From: Leucobacter aridicollis
GTDB taxonomy: Bacteria > Actinomycetota > Actinomycetes > Actinomycetales > Microbacteriaceae
Length of the DNA: 64,000 bases
NCBI RefSeq assembly: GCF_024399335.1
Contig: NZ_CP075339.1
Location: forward strand, 2,294,001 to 2,358,000
Reading direction: 5' to 3'
The notes below the pieces were generated by a model. The model had not been told where the DNA came from, searched no databases, and was given only the letters and a program-made list of their open reading frames with translations. Every line of letters begins with the position of its first letter. The stretch's first letter is position 1. The translations under genes were made by a program, and so were the position numbers. Of the stretch, positions 15,012 to 25,200 are shown piece by piece.

Positions 15012-16587
15012 ACGCCACGTACGCGAGTCGTCGTTCCTCCTCAATAGCCTGCTCGGTCTGGGCATGGGAGATGGGAAAGATTCCTTCGCTCAGGCCGACG
15101 ACATGCACGAGCGGCCATTCGAGACCCTTTGCAGCGTGGACCGCGCTCAGCGTCACGGCCTCCATCTTTGGTTCGTGCTGAGAACGCTGGCGGGCCAGGA
15201 GTTCCTCACTGAACCGAATGATTGTTGTGCCTGCGGGCATGTCGTCGGCCAGGGACAAGATCGAGTTCAACGCTTCCCAACGTTCACGCTCCGCGGACCC
15301 CTCGGGAGGCTTCGCGGTCCACCCCACCTCGCGCAGCATGTCGCTGACGATCTGAAACAGCGGACGATCGTCACCAGCCTTCGCTTGGCCTCGGATCAGC
15401 AGGATTGCGCGCCGCACGTCAGCCCTGTCGTAAAACCGTTGCGCGCCGTGCACGCGAACCGGGATGCCCTCGCTCGCAAGTGCTTCTTCGATCCGCGCTG
15501 ACTGCGCGTTTGTTCGATACAGCACGGCAATGTCGGAGGCCGGCGTGCCAGCTTGCCTCGCCTGCGCGATCGCCTGGGCGACCGCTCGCGCTTCGTCCTG
15601 CTCCGTCTGGAACCACGAGAACTGTGGAGCCGTATCGGCGGCGGGACGCATCGGGCTGAGCTGGAGCGCGCCAGGTTTGTCACGCATGAGCCTGTTCGCG
15701 CCGCCAACGATGGGCGGCGTTGAACGGTAGTTGCGCTCAAGCTTAAACTCCCGCGCGTTCGGATACTCGGTGCCGAAGCGAAGCAGGAACGAGCTCGAAG
15801 CGCCGGCGAACGAGTAGATCGTCTGACTTGCATCCCCGACGACGCACAGGTCATCGCGAGCGCCAAGCCACAGGCGAAGCAGGTGGTGCTGCAGCGGCGA
15901 GACGTCTTGAAACTCGTCCACCGTAAAGAACCTGTATTGTTCGCGCACCTGCAGTGCGGCGCGCGGCTCGACCTCGAGCATGCCAGACAGCAGCACAAGA
16001 ACGTCCTCGAAGTCGATTTGCCGACGCTCTTCGAGGAGCTTGGTGTAGCCCTCGTGGATGTCCAGAAGTTTGTCGCTCTCGACACCGGCGAGGACCGGCC
16101 GCTGCGGGAGCTGTTGTGCGTATGCCTCCATGCTCAACATCGACACTTTTCGCCACTCAATCTCGGCGGCGATGTCGCGAAGGGTCTCACCACCAAGCCG
16201 AAGCCCCATCGACTCAACGGTCTGCGAGATCGCCGCAACTTTACCTGGGAGCACCTGAGGTGCGTCGCCTCCAACGAACTGCGGCCAGAAGTGGCTGAGC
16301 TGAGCGAGCGCGGCACCATGGAACGTGCGGGCGCGGACCCCATCGGCGCCGAGCTCCCGCAGGCGACCCTGGAGCTCCCCCGCGGCCTTTCGCGTGAAGG
16401 TCACTGCGAGAACACGCTGCGGGTCGTACACCCCGGTCCGCACACCATAGGCGATGCGGTGCGTGATAGCGCGGGTCTTTCCCGTGCCTGCACCAGCCAG
16501 CACCGCGACCGGGCCGCGAAGCGCCTCGGCAATCTGCCGCTGGTCGGGGTCGAGGGCTTCGAGGATGCGTGCTGCTTCGCTCGTCAC
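14908..16587 (-). CDS. uvrD2: UvrD2-type superfamily 1 DNA helicase, lacking HRDC domain
   Basis: 559 residues from the GTG at 16587, which overlaps the nudC stop (GTGA). Walker A AGAGTGKT is at about 31-38, Walker B VDEFQDVS near 225, QTIYSFAGA after it, and ERNYRSTPPI, then VHAAKGLEWPLVHVVGL and a final AYVAFTRARDVLLLSGF (motif VI). It is a 3'-5' helicase of the PcrA/UvrD class. Mycobacterial UvrD2 is about 700 residues with a C-terminal HRDC domain; this protein stops shortly after motif VI, so that domain is missing. Operon order nudC-uvrD2 matches mycobacterial synteny (Rv3199c-Rv3198c). Confidence 0.88.
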   Translation of the reverse strand: MTSEAARILEALDPDQRQIAEALRGPVAVLAGAGTGKTRAITHRIAYGVRTGVYDPQRVLAVTFTRKAAGELQGRLRELGADGVRARTFHGAALAQLSHFWPQFVGGDAPQVLPGKVAAISQTVESMGLRLGGETLRDIAAEIEWRKVSMLSMEAYAQQLPQRPVLAGVESDKLLDIHEGYTKLLEERRQIDFEDVLVLLSGMLEVEPRAALQVREQYRFFTVDEFQDVSPLQHHLLRLWLGARDDLCVVGDASQTIYSFAGASSSFLLRFGTEYPNAREFKLERNYRSTPPIVGGANRLMRDKPGALQLSPMRPAADTAPQFSWFQTEQDEARAVAQAIAQARQAGTPASDIAVLYRTNAQSARIEEALASEGIPVRVHGAQRFYDRADVRRAILLIRGQAKAGDDRPLFQIVSDMLREVGWTAKPPEGSAERERWEALNSILSLADDMPAGTTIIRFSEELLARQRSQHEPKMEAVTLSAVHAAKGLEWPLVHVVGLSEGIFPISHAQTEQAIEEERRLAYVAFTRARDVLLLSGFASAARVARQPSRFVHEAGVGR

Positions 16588-17471
16588 AGAGCCCCATCCT
16601 GGGCCCACGTGTCGAGCATCCAGCCTGCGATCGAGAGCGCTCCGGGCAGCAGCAGGCCGGCCCCTGGCGACCGGATTTCTTCGCGCGTGAACCACCGCAG
16701 CTCCGAGATTTCAGTCGGGTCGGCGACGAAAGCTGCGGGGTCTTGCCCAGGAGCGAGGCTCGCCTGAAAGCCGAGCATCAGCGATCGTGGGAACGGCCAC
16801 GGCTGCGACGCGACGTAACGCACCTCAGCTACCCGAACGCCTGCCTCTTCGAACACCTCCCGCGCGACAGCGTTCTCGAGTGTTTCGCCAGCTTCGACGA
16901 ACCCGGCGAGCAGCGAGAAGCGACCAGTCTCCCAGAGCACGTTCGAGCCGAGCAGTACACGATCCTCGTGCGTGATCAACACAATCACTGCCGGGTCTGT
17001 GCGCGGAAACAGCTCGCCGCCACTCTGGGTGCGCCTTGACCAGCCGCCGTCAGCGACCGTCGATGGTTCTCCGTCGCGCGGAGAGTACCCTGCCGCTTCG
17101 TGCCAGCGGATCACGGCGAGCGCCATCGTGACAAGCTCCCGCTCAGCATGGTCGAGCTTCATCACCGCCTGGAACGGATGCCTCCAAGTGATCCCAGGCT
17201 CACCGTCCGACTCCTCGGTAGCGATCGCAAACATCGGCGCACCGTCACGACGGCCCAGGTAGACACGCTCATCCGCTGGCGCAGTAACCCTCGCCGTTGG
17301 CACGAGAGCGAGACTCAAGTCAGTCTCGCGGACAGGCACCTTCGGCCCGGCAATGCGAAGCACGCGGGCGTCAGGCGCAGCCCACGCGGCCTCGAGTGCC
17401 TCGAGCGATCCGCGCGTCGGCGCGTCTCGGTCGATGATTCCTCCGGCAAGCGGCACTCGTTCCACACTCAT
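16584..17471 (-). CDS. nudC: NAD+ diphosphatase (NADH pyrophosphatase) NudC
   Basis: 295 residues. The C-terminal Nudix domain has the box GFVEAGETLENAVAREVFEEAGV and the NudC-specific SQPWPFPRSLMLGF, so the family call is firm. It hydrolyses NAD(H) to NMN(H) and AMP and may remove NAD caps from RNA. In E. coli NudC four cysteines between the N-terminal and Nudix domains bind zinc. Here the corresponding stretch (about 123-155: GYSPRDGEPS, then GGWSRRTQSGGELFPRTDPAVI) has no cysteine, so the zinc ribbon is lost while its flanks are kept. The gene is translationally coupled to uvrD2. Confidence 0.92.
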   Translation of the reverse strand: MSVERVPLAGGIIDRDAPTRGSLEALEAAWAAPDARVLRIAGPKVPVRETDLSLALVPTARVTAPADERVYLGRRDGAPMFAIATEESDGEPGITWRHPFQAVMKLDHAERELVTMALAVIRWHEAAGYSPRDGEPSTVADGGWSRRTQSGGELFPRTDPAVIVLITHEDRVLLGSNVLWETGRFSLLAGFVEAGETLENAVAREVFEEAGVRVAEVRYVASQPWPFPRSLMLGFQASLAPGQDPAAFVADPTEISELRWFTREEIRSPGAGLLLPGALSIAGWMLDTWAQDGAL

Positions 17472-17584
17472 ATAACGATCTTCTCAGACTTCGCACCCGC
17501 CATTGCGCGCCGAAACCTTAGAGACTGCAGCACAGTGCGCGTGGCGCACCACCCGAGACCCGGCTGATGCATACCCTAAATGAC

Positions 17585-18799
17585 ATGGCGACACTCCCTC
17601 TCACCCTCGCAGCGCTCGCGACCTCAGCGGTGCCCGGTCTGGTCGCGGTAGCTGTGCGACCCCACCACGGAGCCGGTGAAGAATACGCAGCGGCTGTGCT
17701 CACCACCCCAGACGATGAGGTCATCGTCAGTGTCCCTCGCACACAACAGGCAGAAACTACGCAATCCGCGTCGTTGCTTGGTCTCGCAGCGCTGACTGAG
17801 GGGGCGCGCGCTGAACTCCCATTCGACGCCCCACGCCCACTCGGAATGACCCGCGCGGGCGACACTCGCGCGGTCGCAACCACGTACCTCCCCGGCTCAC
17901 GATTCGATGTACAAGATCTCAGCTCGGACGCGATCCTGATCGGCTCAATCGCAGAGACGCTTGCCGCGATCCACGCGCTCCCCCGAAGCGTCGCCCAGCA
18001 GGGCGGTCTCGTCGAACGAACCACGCGCGATCAGCGACTGCTCGTGACTCGCGTCGTCGACCGTGCGCACGCGACCCGTTACCTGCCGCAGACTGTGCAT
18101 GCCAGGTGGAACGAGGTGCTTGAGGCTGCTGAACTCTGGGACTTCGAACCACGAATGGTGCACGGCACGTTCACCGCCGACGCGCTCCTCGTCGATAACG
18201 ATCGAGTTGTCGGCGTACTCGATTGGTCTGGGCTCTCGATTGGTGACCCGGCAAGCGACGTCGCGTGGCTCTACGGGGCTGGCGACGGTGTCTTCGACGC
18301 GGTGCTCTCGCGCTACGCGAAGCTGTCGGGTGTGAGTGATTCTGCAGCACTCCGCAGCCGGGCGACGCTTTACCACGAGCTCGAAATTGCGAAGTGGCTG
18401 CTGCACGGCATTGACGTTCACGATTCTGAGATCATCGATGACGCAGTCGGGATGCTCGACAGGCTCGTCGATAGGCTCAGCATTCTGACCGCTGCTGTGC
18501 CTGGCCGCGATCCCCTGGACGAGGCCGCCGCGCTCGAGCTCCTCGAGCAGACCCCCGTCGTCTCTGACCGCCTCTCGGAGACCGCGGCGTTCGAAGCGCT
18601 CGACGAAGACAGAATGTTTGGGTTTGACACCGACTTCATCGATCCACTTCCCGATGATGATTCCACAGGCGCGTCTGGCGCCACGGACGCCGCAGACGGG
18701 ACCGTCGACGACCCGGACGTCCAGCTCACCGAGCCAGTCGACGACATGCTCACTGAGCCGATCAGCGACGATGACCTGCCCGGGGCGCGCCGCGACTGA
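17585..18799 (+). CDS. APH-fold phosphotransferase-like protein with degenerate catalytic loop
   Basis: 404 residues from the ATG at 17585 (MATLPLTLAALATSAVPGLV); an in-frame ATG at 17567 is possible, and neither has a clear Shine-Dalgarno, so it may be leaderless. The aminoglycoside/macrolide phosphotransferase fold is visible: an N-lobe ending with a QSASLLGLAALTE helix, the catalytic-loop position MVHGTFTADALLVDND at about 190-205, and VLDWSGLSIGDPASDVAWLYG at about 210-230. The usual HGDxxxxN loop reads HGTFTADA, with Asp and Asn gone, whereas the metal-binding DW is kept. The C-terminal 100 residues are acidic and disordered. It is divergent from nudC and convergent to adnB. It is probably not an antibiotic kinase. 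Confidence 0.7.
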   Translation: MATLPLTLAALATSAVPGLVAVAVRPHHGAGEEYAAAVLTTPDDEVIVSVPRTQQAETTQSASLLGLAALTEGARAELPFDAPRPLGMTRAGDTRAVATTYLPGSRFDVQDLSSDAILIGSIAETLAAIHALPRSVAQQGGLVERTTRDQRLLVTRVVDRAHATRYLPQTVHARWNEVLEAAELWDFEPRMVHGTFTADALLVDNDRVVGVLDWSGLSIGDPASDVAWLYGAGDGVFDAVLSRYAKLSGVSDSAALRSRATLYHELEIAKWLLHGIDVHDSEIIDDAVGMLDRLVDRLSILTAAVPGRDPLDEAAALELLEQTPVVSDRLSETAAFEALDEDRMFGFDTDFIDPLPDDDSTGASGATDAADGTVDDPDVQLTEPVDDMLTEPISDDDLPGARRD

Positions 18800-18805
18800 C
18801 TGCGG

Positions 18806-21800
18806 CTACTCGGCGAGCTTCGCCGCCGCTGCAAGCCACGCCGCCTCGAGTTCGGCAAGGCTACGGACTTCGACGCCGCGAATCTCGACGTTTTCTGCGA
18901 CGTAGAAGAGCGAAACATCGATGCGCTCAGGGGCGATTCCTGCCCACTGCGCATATGCGTGCCTGTAGAGGTCGAGCTGAAAGAACCGGCTCTCGCGTTC
19001 GGCGTCCGTGGTTGGCGCACGCCCCGACTTCCAGTCGACGACTTCGAAACGCGGCTCTTGCGCGTCGGACCCGTCGGCCGCCGGTTCGAGCTCATACACA
19101 GCGTCGAGTTTGCAGACAAGCGTGCGGCCCGCGAATGGCAGCGCGACCTCGAGTTCGACAGCGATCGGCTGCCTTGACGCCCAGCGCGACTGCTGGTAGA
19201 CGTCAATGAGCGGCTCGAGTTCGGCCTCCACGTCAAACTCGGTGCGCCCCGGATCCCATTCATCCGGGTCGAGTCCGAGGAGCGGCAGTGCGGTTCCGCC
19301 GGGGGTCGTTGCCCGCCGCTCGACCCACTCGTGAAATCGGTTGCCGACGCGGGTGCGCCGGTAGGGTCGCTGTGGTATGGGCCGCAGTCTGCGTCGCTCT
19401 GCGGCGACGGGATCTTCAACAAACTCGTGGAAAGTTGACGCGGTAATGCGCTCAGGCAGTGGTGCGTCGGCGGCGCTCGTCGAAGTGGCGAGCGCATCCG
19501 CCGCCGCGCGCTCGGCGAGCAGCAGTCTGACCGTCTCGTCGACTCCGGACTGCGCGAGCGTGTCGTCCGCAGGTGCCACGACAGCAGGCTCGAGAGCGGC
19601 GGCGGGCGCCCCTGCCTCGCTGAGCGATTCGAGAACGGCGTTCGCCGCCCGAAACACGTTCGGGGCGCGGTGTCCGAGCGGGTCGAGCGGCCAACTCGCG
19701 GTGAGTTCGGCGATCTCGCTCGGGTCTGACTCGTGCACGGACTCGGCAGGCAGCTCCGGGAAGAACTGCCCCTGCAGTTCCTGGAGGTAGACCGATGGCA
19801 CCCGTGCCCGAGTCTGACCACCCCAGAACGAGCCCGACAGCAGCAGTCGACCGGCTGACCGGGTGATCGCGACGTAGGCGAGGCGCCGTTCTTCCTCGGC
19901 GTGGCGTTCCTTCAGCTCTGCTCGATAGTCGTCGAGCCGCTCACACAGCTCTTTCTGCGTCGTGGCGATCCGCCAGTTCAAGTGCGGCCGCGCCCCTCGA
20001 TCGCCGCGGAGTTCGTCAGGGAGCTCGCCGGTTCGGAGCCAACCAGTGCCGCTTCTCGCGCTGCCAGGGAACTCGTCTGTCACGACGCGAGGCACCGCCA
20101 CGATGTCCCACTGCAGCCCTTTCGAACCGTGCGCGGTAATGAGCTGGACGGTGCCAGGCAGCGGCGCGGCAACGTGTTCAGCGACGTCGTCGTCTTCAAG
20201 CGCTCGTTCCACCCACTCGAGCAGCGATGCAAGCGTGCCTCGTGTGTCGATTGCGAGGAAGCCTTCGGCGAGGTCAGTGAAGGCTTCGATGTTCGCGAGC
20301 GCTCCAGCTGCCGCTCCTCTTGCCTCGTTCGCTTCGAGTTCAATGTCGAGGCGAAGTGCGTGCATCACGGCGCCGATGAGGTCGGCGGTGTTCCCACCGA
20401 CTCCGCGTCGCAAATCACGCAGCATCTGCCCGGCCTCGCGCAACCGTTCTCTCCCGCTCGTGGACACTCCTCGCAGTGCGCCATGGTCGAGGTTCTTCAT
20501 CGTCGAGATGGCGTCGAGGGCATCGATGAGCGTGAACTCACGGTCGGGGTCTGGCAACACGCTGTCAGCCGCACGATCTTCGTCGGCGAGCGGTTGCAGA
20601 CCGACGTCCCGCTGAGCAAACCACTTCGCTGCGTCGCGCAGGCCGGCGAGGTCTGCGACTCCGATTCGAAAGCGCGGGCCCGCCAACAGTCGAATAAGGT
20701 CTCCCCCGGCGTCTGCGTACCACAGGCATCGCAGGCAGCTCACGATGTCAGTGATTTCCGGGGTGCTGAGCAGCCCACCGAGACCAACGATGCGATTGGG
20801 AACGCCGGCCTCCGTGAGCGCTGCAGCAAATGACGGCATTGCGGCACGTTTCCTGAAGATGACCGCGGCCGTCGGGGGCTCCCCGTTTTTCCCTGGCGTC
20901 GTATCGCGGGCGCGCGCGATCCACGCTGCGAGCAGCTCGCGCTCCTCGTGCACTGTCTCTGGGTAGATGACCTCGACCTCGCCGTCGTCTGCCCCGGGCC
21001 TGGGCTGTAGTTCGGGCACGTCGACTGCTGCGTTCATGCGCAGTTCAGCTGCGACGGTGTTCGCCGCGGCGAGCACGAGCTTCGGGTTTCGCCAGCTCAC
21101 CGAGAGCGTGAGGGTGGCTGCGGATTCCCCGCCGCGGAAATCACGGTGGAACGATTTCAGCCCCTCAGCGGACGCCCCTCGCCAGCCGTAGATCGACTGG
21201 TGCGGATCGCCGACGGCCATTACTGGCATGCCGCCGAACAGCTGCGCGAGGAGTCTCGTCTGCCCCACCGACGTGTCCTGCACTTCGTCGAGCAGCACCG
21301 CGCGATACCTGGATCGGAGCACCCCAAGAGCCTCGGGGGCTGCGTCCAGCGTCTGCGTCGCGAGCGCGAGCTGGTCTGAGAAATCGATGAGGCCGCGCCG
21401 CTGTTTCTCTTCTCGGTACGCGCGCGCGAGGCGAGTAATGAGCGGCGTTTCAGCGATCGCTTTCACAGCGTCGCGGACCTTCGCGTAGACCTTCCCGCTC
21501 GGCTTATCCGGGTCCTCTTTCTCGTTGTACGGCAGCCGAGTGACGCCGCTGAACTCGGCGACCATCTGGTCGACACTGTCAAAGCTCGTCAGGTTGTCGG
21601 CGACCGCCCTGTCCATCGCGATGACGTGCCGAATCAGCGTCGGCGTACGCAGCTCGCTCGTGACGAGGTCTGGGTCATCGCTCGCGAGCAGCGTCTCGCG
21701 AGCAACTCGCCATGCCGTCGCCTCGTCGATGACGACAGCGCCAGGTGCCAGCCCGGCTGACGCCCCGAACTCCTGCAGCACTCCGGCAGCAAACGAGTTG

Positions 21801-22210
21801 TAGGTGCTGACGTCGGGAAGGGCAAGGCCGTCTGCGAGCTGCTCGTTCAGCTCGCGGGAGCGTTCGAGTTCTTGCTCGTTCAACTCCCCGAGCTCGGCGA
21901 GATCGCTGAGGCGCGTGACAAACACCCCAAGGCTCCCAACGATGCGTTCGCGTAGCTCCCCCGCCGCCTTGCGCGTGAAGGTAAGCCCCAGCACCGAATC
22001 AGCCTCGGCAAGCCCGTTGGCGACGAGCCACACGACCCTGTTCGCCATGGTTTCGGTCTTACCGCTGCCTGCGCCGGCGATCACGAGCGTGCTCCCAGCG
22101 AGCGGGTGCTCGATCACCGCCCGTTGCTCGTCGGTTGGGAGCAACGGCTGCTCACCCGGGATCGCAAGGATCTCGGCCACTCTGGCCGCAGAGAAAACAG
22201 GAACGCTCAC
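18806..22210 (-). CDS. adnB: AdnB-like helicase-nuclease subunit
   Basis: 1134 residues. The N-terminal UvrD-like motor has Walker A AGAGSGKT at about 45-52, Walker B VLLDEVQDTS near 305, HQSIYGWRGAS, and LITAHGSKGLQWDIVAVPRV, then motif VI RLAYVAITRSAGRLLLSG. A C-terminal RecB-type nuclease follows, with GNRFHEWVERR, FEVVDWKSGRAP near 1055 and FQLDLYRHAYAQW. In mycobacteria AdnB is the main motor and one of two nucleases of the AdnAB complex, which resects DNA double-strand breaks for repair. It overlaps adnA by 4 bases (ATGA), giving coupled translation. Lengths match the mycobacterial proteins well. Confidence 0.88.
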   Translation of the reverse strand: MSVPVFSAARVAEILAIPGEQPLLPTDEQRAVIEHPLAGSTLVIAGAGSGKTETMANRVVWLVANGLAEADSVLGLTFTRKAAGELRERIVGSLGVFVTRLSDLAELGELNEQELERSRELNEQLADGLALPDVSTYNSFAAGVLQEFGASAGLAPGAVVIDEATAWRVARETLLASDDPDLVTSELRTPTLIRHVIAMDRAVADNLTSFDSVDQMVAEFSGVTRLPYNEKEDPDKPSGKVYAKVRDAVKAIAETPLITRLARAYREEKQRRGLIDFSDQLALATQTLDAAPEALGVLRSRYRAVLLDEVQDTSVGQTRLLAQLFGGMPVMAVGDPHQSIYGWRGASAEGLKSFHRDFRGGESAATLTLSVSWRNPKLVLAAANTVAAELRMNAAVDVPELQPRPGADDGEVEVIYPETVHEERELLAAWIARARDTTPGKNGEPPTAAVIFRKRAAMPSFAAALTEAGVPNRIVGLGGLLSTPEITDIVSCLRCLWYADAGGDLIRLLAGPRFRIGVADLAGLRDAAKWFAQRDVGLQPLADEDRAADSVLPDPDREFTLIDALDAISTMKNLDHGALRGVSTSGRERLREAGQMLRDLRRGVGGNTADLIGAVMHALRLDIELEANEARGAAAGALANIEAFTDLAEGFLAIDTRGTLASLLEWVERALEDDDVAEHVAAPLPGTVQLITAHGSKGLQWDIVAVPRVVTDEFPGSARSGTGWLRTGELPDELRGDRGARPHLNWRIATTQKELCERLDDYRAELKERHAEEERRLAYVAITRSAGRLLLSGSFWGGQTRARVPSVYLQELQGQFFPELPAESVHESDPSEIAELTASWPLDPLGHRAPNVFRAANAVLESLSEAGAPAAALEPAVVAPADDTLAQSGVDETVRLLLAERAAADALATSTSAADAPLPERITASTFHEFVEDPVAAERRRLRPIPQRPYRRTRVGNRFHEWVERRATTPGGTALPLLGLDPDEWDPGRTEFDVEAELEPLIDVYQQSRWASRQPIAVELEVALPFAGRTLVCKLDAVYELEPAADGSDAQEPRFEVVDWKSGRAPTTDAERESRFFQLDLYRHAYAQWAGIAPERIDVSLFYVAENVEIRGVEVRSLAELEAAWLAAAAKLAE

Positions 22211-25200
22211 GCGTGGCTCACCGCCTGGATGATGTGCAGCCGGCAGTTGCCCGGCTTGTGCGGATCTGAACAGTGGTGCTCAACCCTGGCGGTGAACTCC
22301 CCCGCCGCCATGGTCTCGGCCACGCCTGCAACACGGGAAATGAGCTCCTCTCGGGCTTCATCGCTCAGGCCAGATTGCTCGCGCACCACGAATCCTTTCC
22401 CTCGAGCGGCATCCGGGTGCACATACAGCAGCTTGGCTGCGGTGCGCACGTCGCCTCCGACCTCAACGTCTCCGGTGTCGAACGCGCCAAGCATCACACC
22501 GAGCTGATATGCCTGCAGCTGCACATGCTCCTCAGCCTCGGGTTTCGTCGCGGGCGTGCGCCCAGTCTTCAGATCAACAACGGTAACCTCTGCGGCCCCG
22601 CCACCACGCTGCACTTCGAGTCTGTCGGCGATACCGCGGAGCTCTGCACGCCCGATCGCGAGGCTGAAGCCTGACTCCTGCCCGAGAAGCTCTTTCCCAG
22701 ACGCTTCGAACTCTCGCAGGTAGTCGGAGAGGCCCTCGGCCATGTGAGCCGCCGTGCGCCGCGCGCGCTCAGATTCCCACTCAGCGTCAAACGGCAGCTT
22801 CTGCCACTCTGCGAGGATCACTTCGAGCATCTCTTGGGGGTCGTGACCGTCAACGGTTTCGAGGGCGTGGTGCACGAGCGTTCCGAGGCTTGCCTGGACG
22901 CTGCCGATGCCCCCGCCAAGCGCCCCGATTACCCAGTCGAGGGCGCACGTCTCAGCTTTCTCGAGCTGCGACGGGCTCACAGGCACGGGCCGCTCCTCTT
23001 CGCCTTCGGCAGGAGCGTACAGCGGAAGCGTGGTCGACGGTTCGAGTACACCATACCAATCGCGTGGGTGCGCCCCGCTGACGTCTGCACGCGCGAGTGC
23101 GCCAAGCGAGACCACCGCAGTCTCGTCAGTCACATCTTCGACGACGCGGCGGCGCATCGACGCGGTGATCCCGCGAAGCGTCAGCCTCGAGCTCGGCAGC
23201 CCTTCTACCCGGAAATCGCTCCCCAGGCCGAAGAACGGGCTTGGGTGACTGTTCTCGTCGGCGACCGCGACGACGAGCAGCTCCTCGCGTGCACGCGAAC
23301 ACGCCTGCAGGAAGAGTCGCAATTCGTCGTGCGTCGTGTCTCGACGTGACGGCATGAGCGCTTCGCCACCGCGCAGCCAGCGCTCCAGTGCCGAAGTGCC
23401 GAGGAGCGAGCCTCGAGCCCGGAGGTTTGGCCATGAGCCGTCTTGCACCCCGATGATGGCGACGAGAGCGAACTCGCGCCCAATCATTCCCTGCGGCGTC
23501 GTGACTGTCACCATTTGCCGTTCGCTCCGTTGCGCGAGCGAATCCTCGGGCACCGTGTTTCGCAGGATTTCGTCGAGAAGCTCGGCAATGGGCTGCTCGC
23601 TGTCTTGCTCCTCGTGGCGCTGCAGCGCGAAGAACAGGCCGACAACGGCGTCGAGTGACCTGTTCGCCTCGTCTGCACGCAGGCCTCGGCCCGCAATCGC
23701 TTCTTGCTGCCAGCGATCGGCGAGCTTCGCCCTGTCCCACAGCGCCCAGAGCACCTCTCGCGGGGTACCACCGCCCTCACGCACCTGCACTCCCGAGGCA
23801 GCCATGAGGCCGAGCTTGCGAATCGCTCGTCCACCGGCGCTGTCAATTGCCGGGCTCGGGCCCGGAAACTCGAACGCGTCGAACACCAGCTCGTCGACAG
23901 TGAGCGGGACGCGCTCCTCCTCGCGGGCGGCACGTCGCTCGTCTAGGAGCAGCCCGCCGCGGAGCCTGCGCACCGCGACAGCGTCAAGCCCTCCGATGAC
24001 GCCGCCGGCGAGCCGCAGCACTCCTGCGGCGTCGAGCGAAGCAATTCCGAGCGCGTGCTGCAACAGCGTCACGAGCTCACGCACCACCTGATGCTCCCGC
24101 AGCACAATGCCGCCGGCGGCGACGCCCGTTGGCACCTGATGGCCGGCGAGTAGCCTGGCCACCCGGGTGACTTCGGCGCGAGTACGACAGACGACAGCCA
24201 TCTCACCCCAGTCGAGGGCGCGATCACTGTCGAGGCCGAGCTTCCTCGCGCGCATGCGGTGCGCGATCGCGCCGAGCTGTTCAGCAGGAGTCGCCACGCG
24301 CGCGAACTCGACGCTGTCACGGACGGCGGCCGCTCTCTCGGAGGCAGGCTTCGAAGGGCCCTCGGGATCCTGATGGGGGCCCGTCTCCGTCACCGGCGCA
24401 CCCGAGGCATGACTCTCCGCGGCCCGCTGCGGCGCGGCACTCTGCGCACCGATGCGCGCGCTCATCCCGCGCACGAACCCCCGAATCGTGGCGCCGTGCC
24501 TGTACACGGTGTCAAGCACCACGAGCTGCTCGGCGGCTCCGGGAGGCGGTGTCCAACCGCGGCGGACGAGCTCCGCCGTGAGCCCGGCGAGCACCCGCGT
24601 GTGCTCGCCTTGGAACGCGCTCGTCGCAAGATCAGGATCGCCGAACACCCACACAGCGCTCCCTACCGCAGCGCATGCGGCGACAAGCGCGAGTTGGCCC
24701 TCGCCGAGCTCCTGCGCGTCGTCAATGAGGAGCAATTTCGGAGCTTGCACCTGCCCGTCTCGAATCGCCTGCGCGGCGAGCCGCAGCACTCCGCTTGAGC
24801 TCACCTCCTGCGCACGCGCAGCTTCCATGCGCTGCTTGACCTCCTGCAGCAGGTCGAGCGCCTCGCCCCAGCGGGCTGCAAGTGCCGGTTCTGGGCCAGC
24901 AGAGTACGGAACGCTTCGCGCGTGTTCGAGGGCCCCCGACAGCGCACCCGCGAGCTCGGCAGGCTCGTAGCCGAAGTCGTCAAGCACACGCCAGAGCTCG
25001 CGCAGCTCGGCGCGAAACGGCGCCGATAACACCACCTCGGTAGCGAGACCGGCCTCCCCACGCGCCCGGCCGGAGTCGATACGGGCCTGCACTGTCTCCG
25101 CGATCGCCTCGTCTTGAACGGTGCCCGTCAGCAGGCGCGGCGCCGCTTCACCAGCTGTTGCTGCCGCCCGCCCGAGCACTGAGAACGCGAACGATGAGGC

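Noticed and set aside
17585..18799. Macrolide/aminoglycoside resistance kinase
   Set aside because: The APH fold is present but the catalytic Asp and Asn are replaced, and the gene sits in a conserved DNA-repair neighbourhood.
18418..19821. 467-codon minus-strand frame
   Set aside because: A Ser/Arg-rich shadow lying over the 3' ends of the APH-like gene and adnB, with no recognisable motif.
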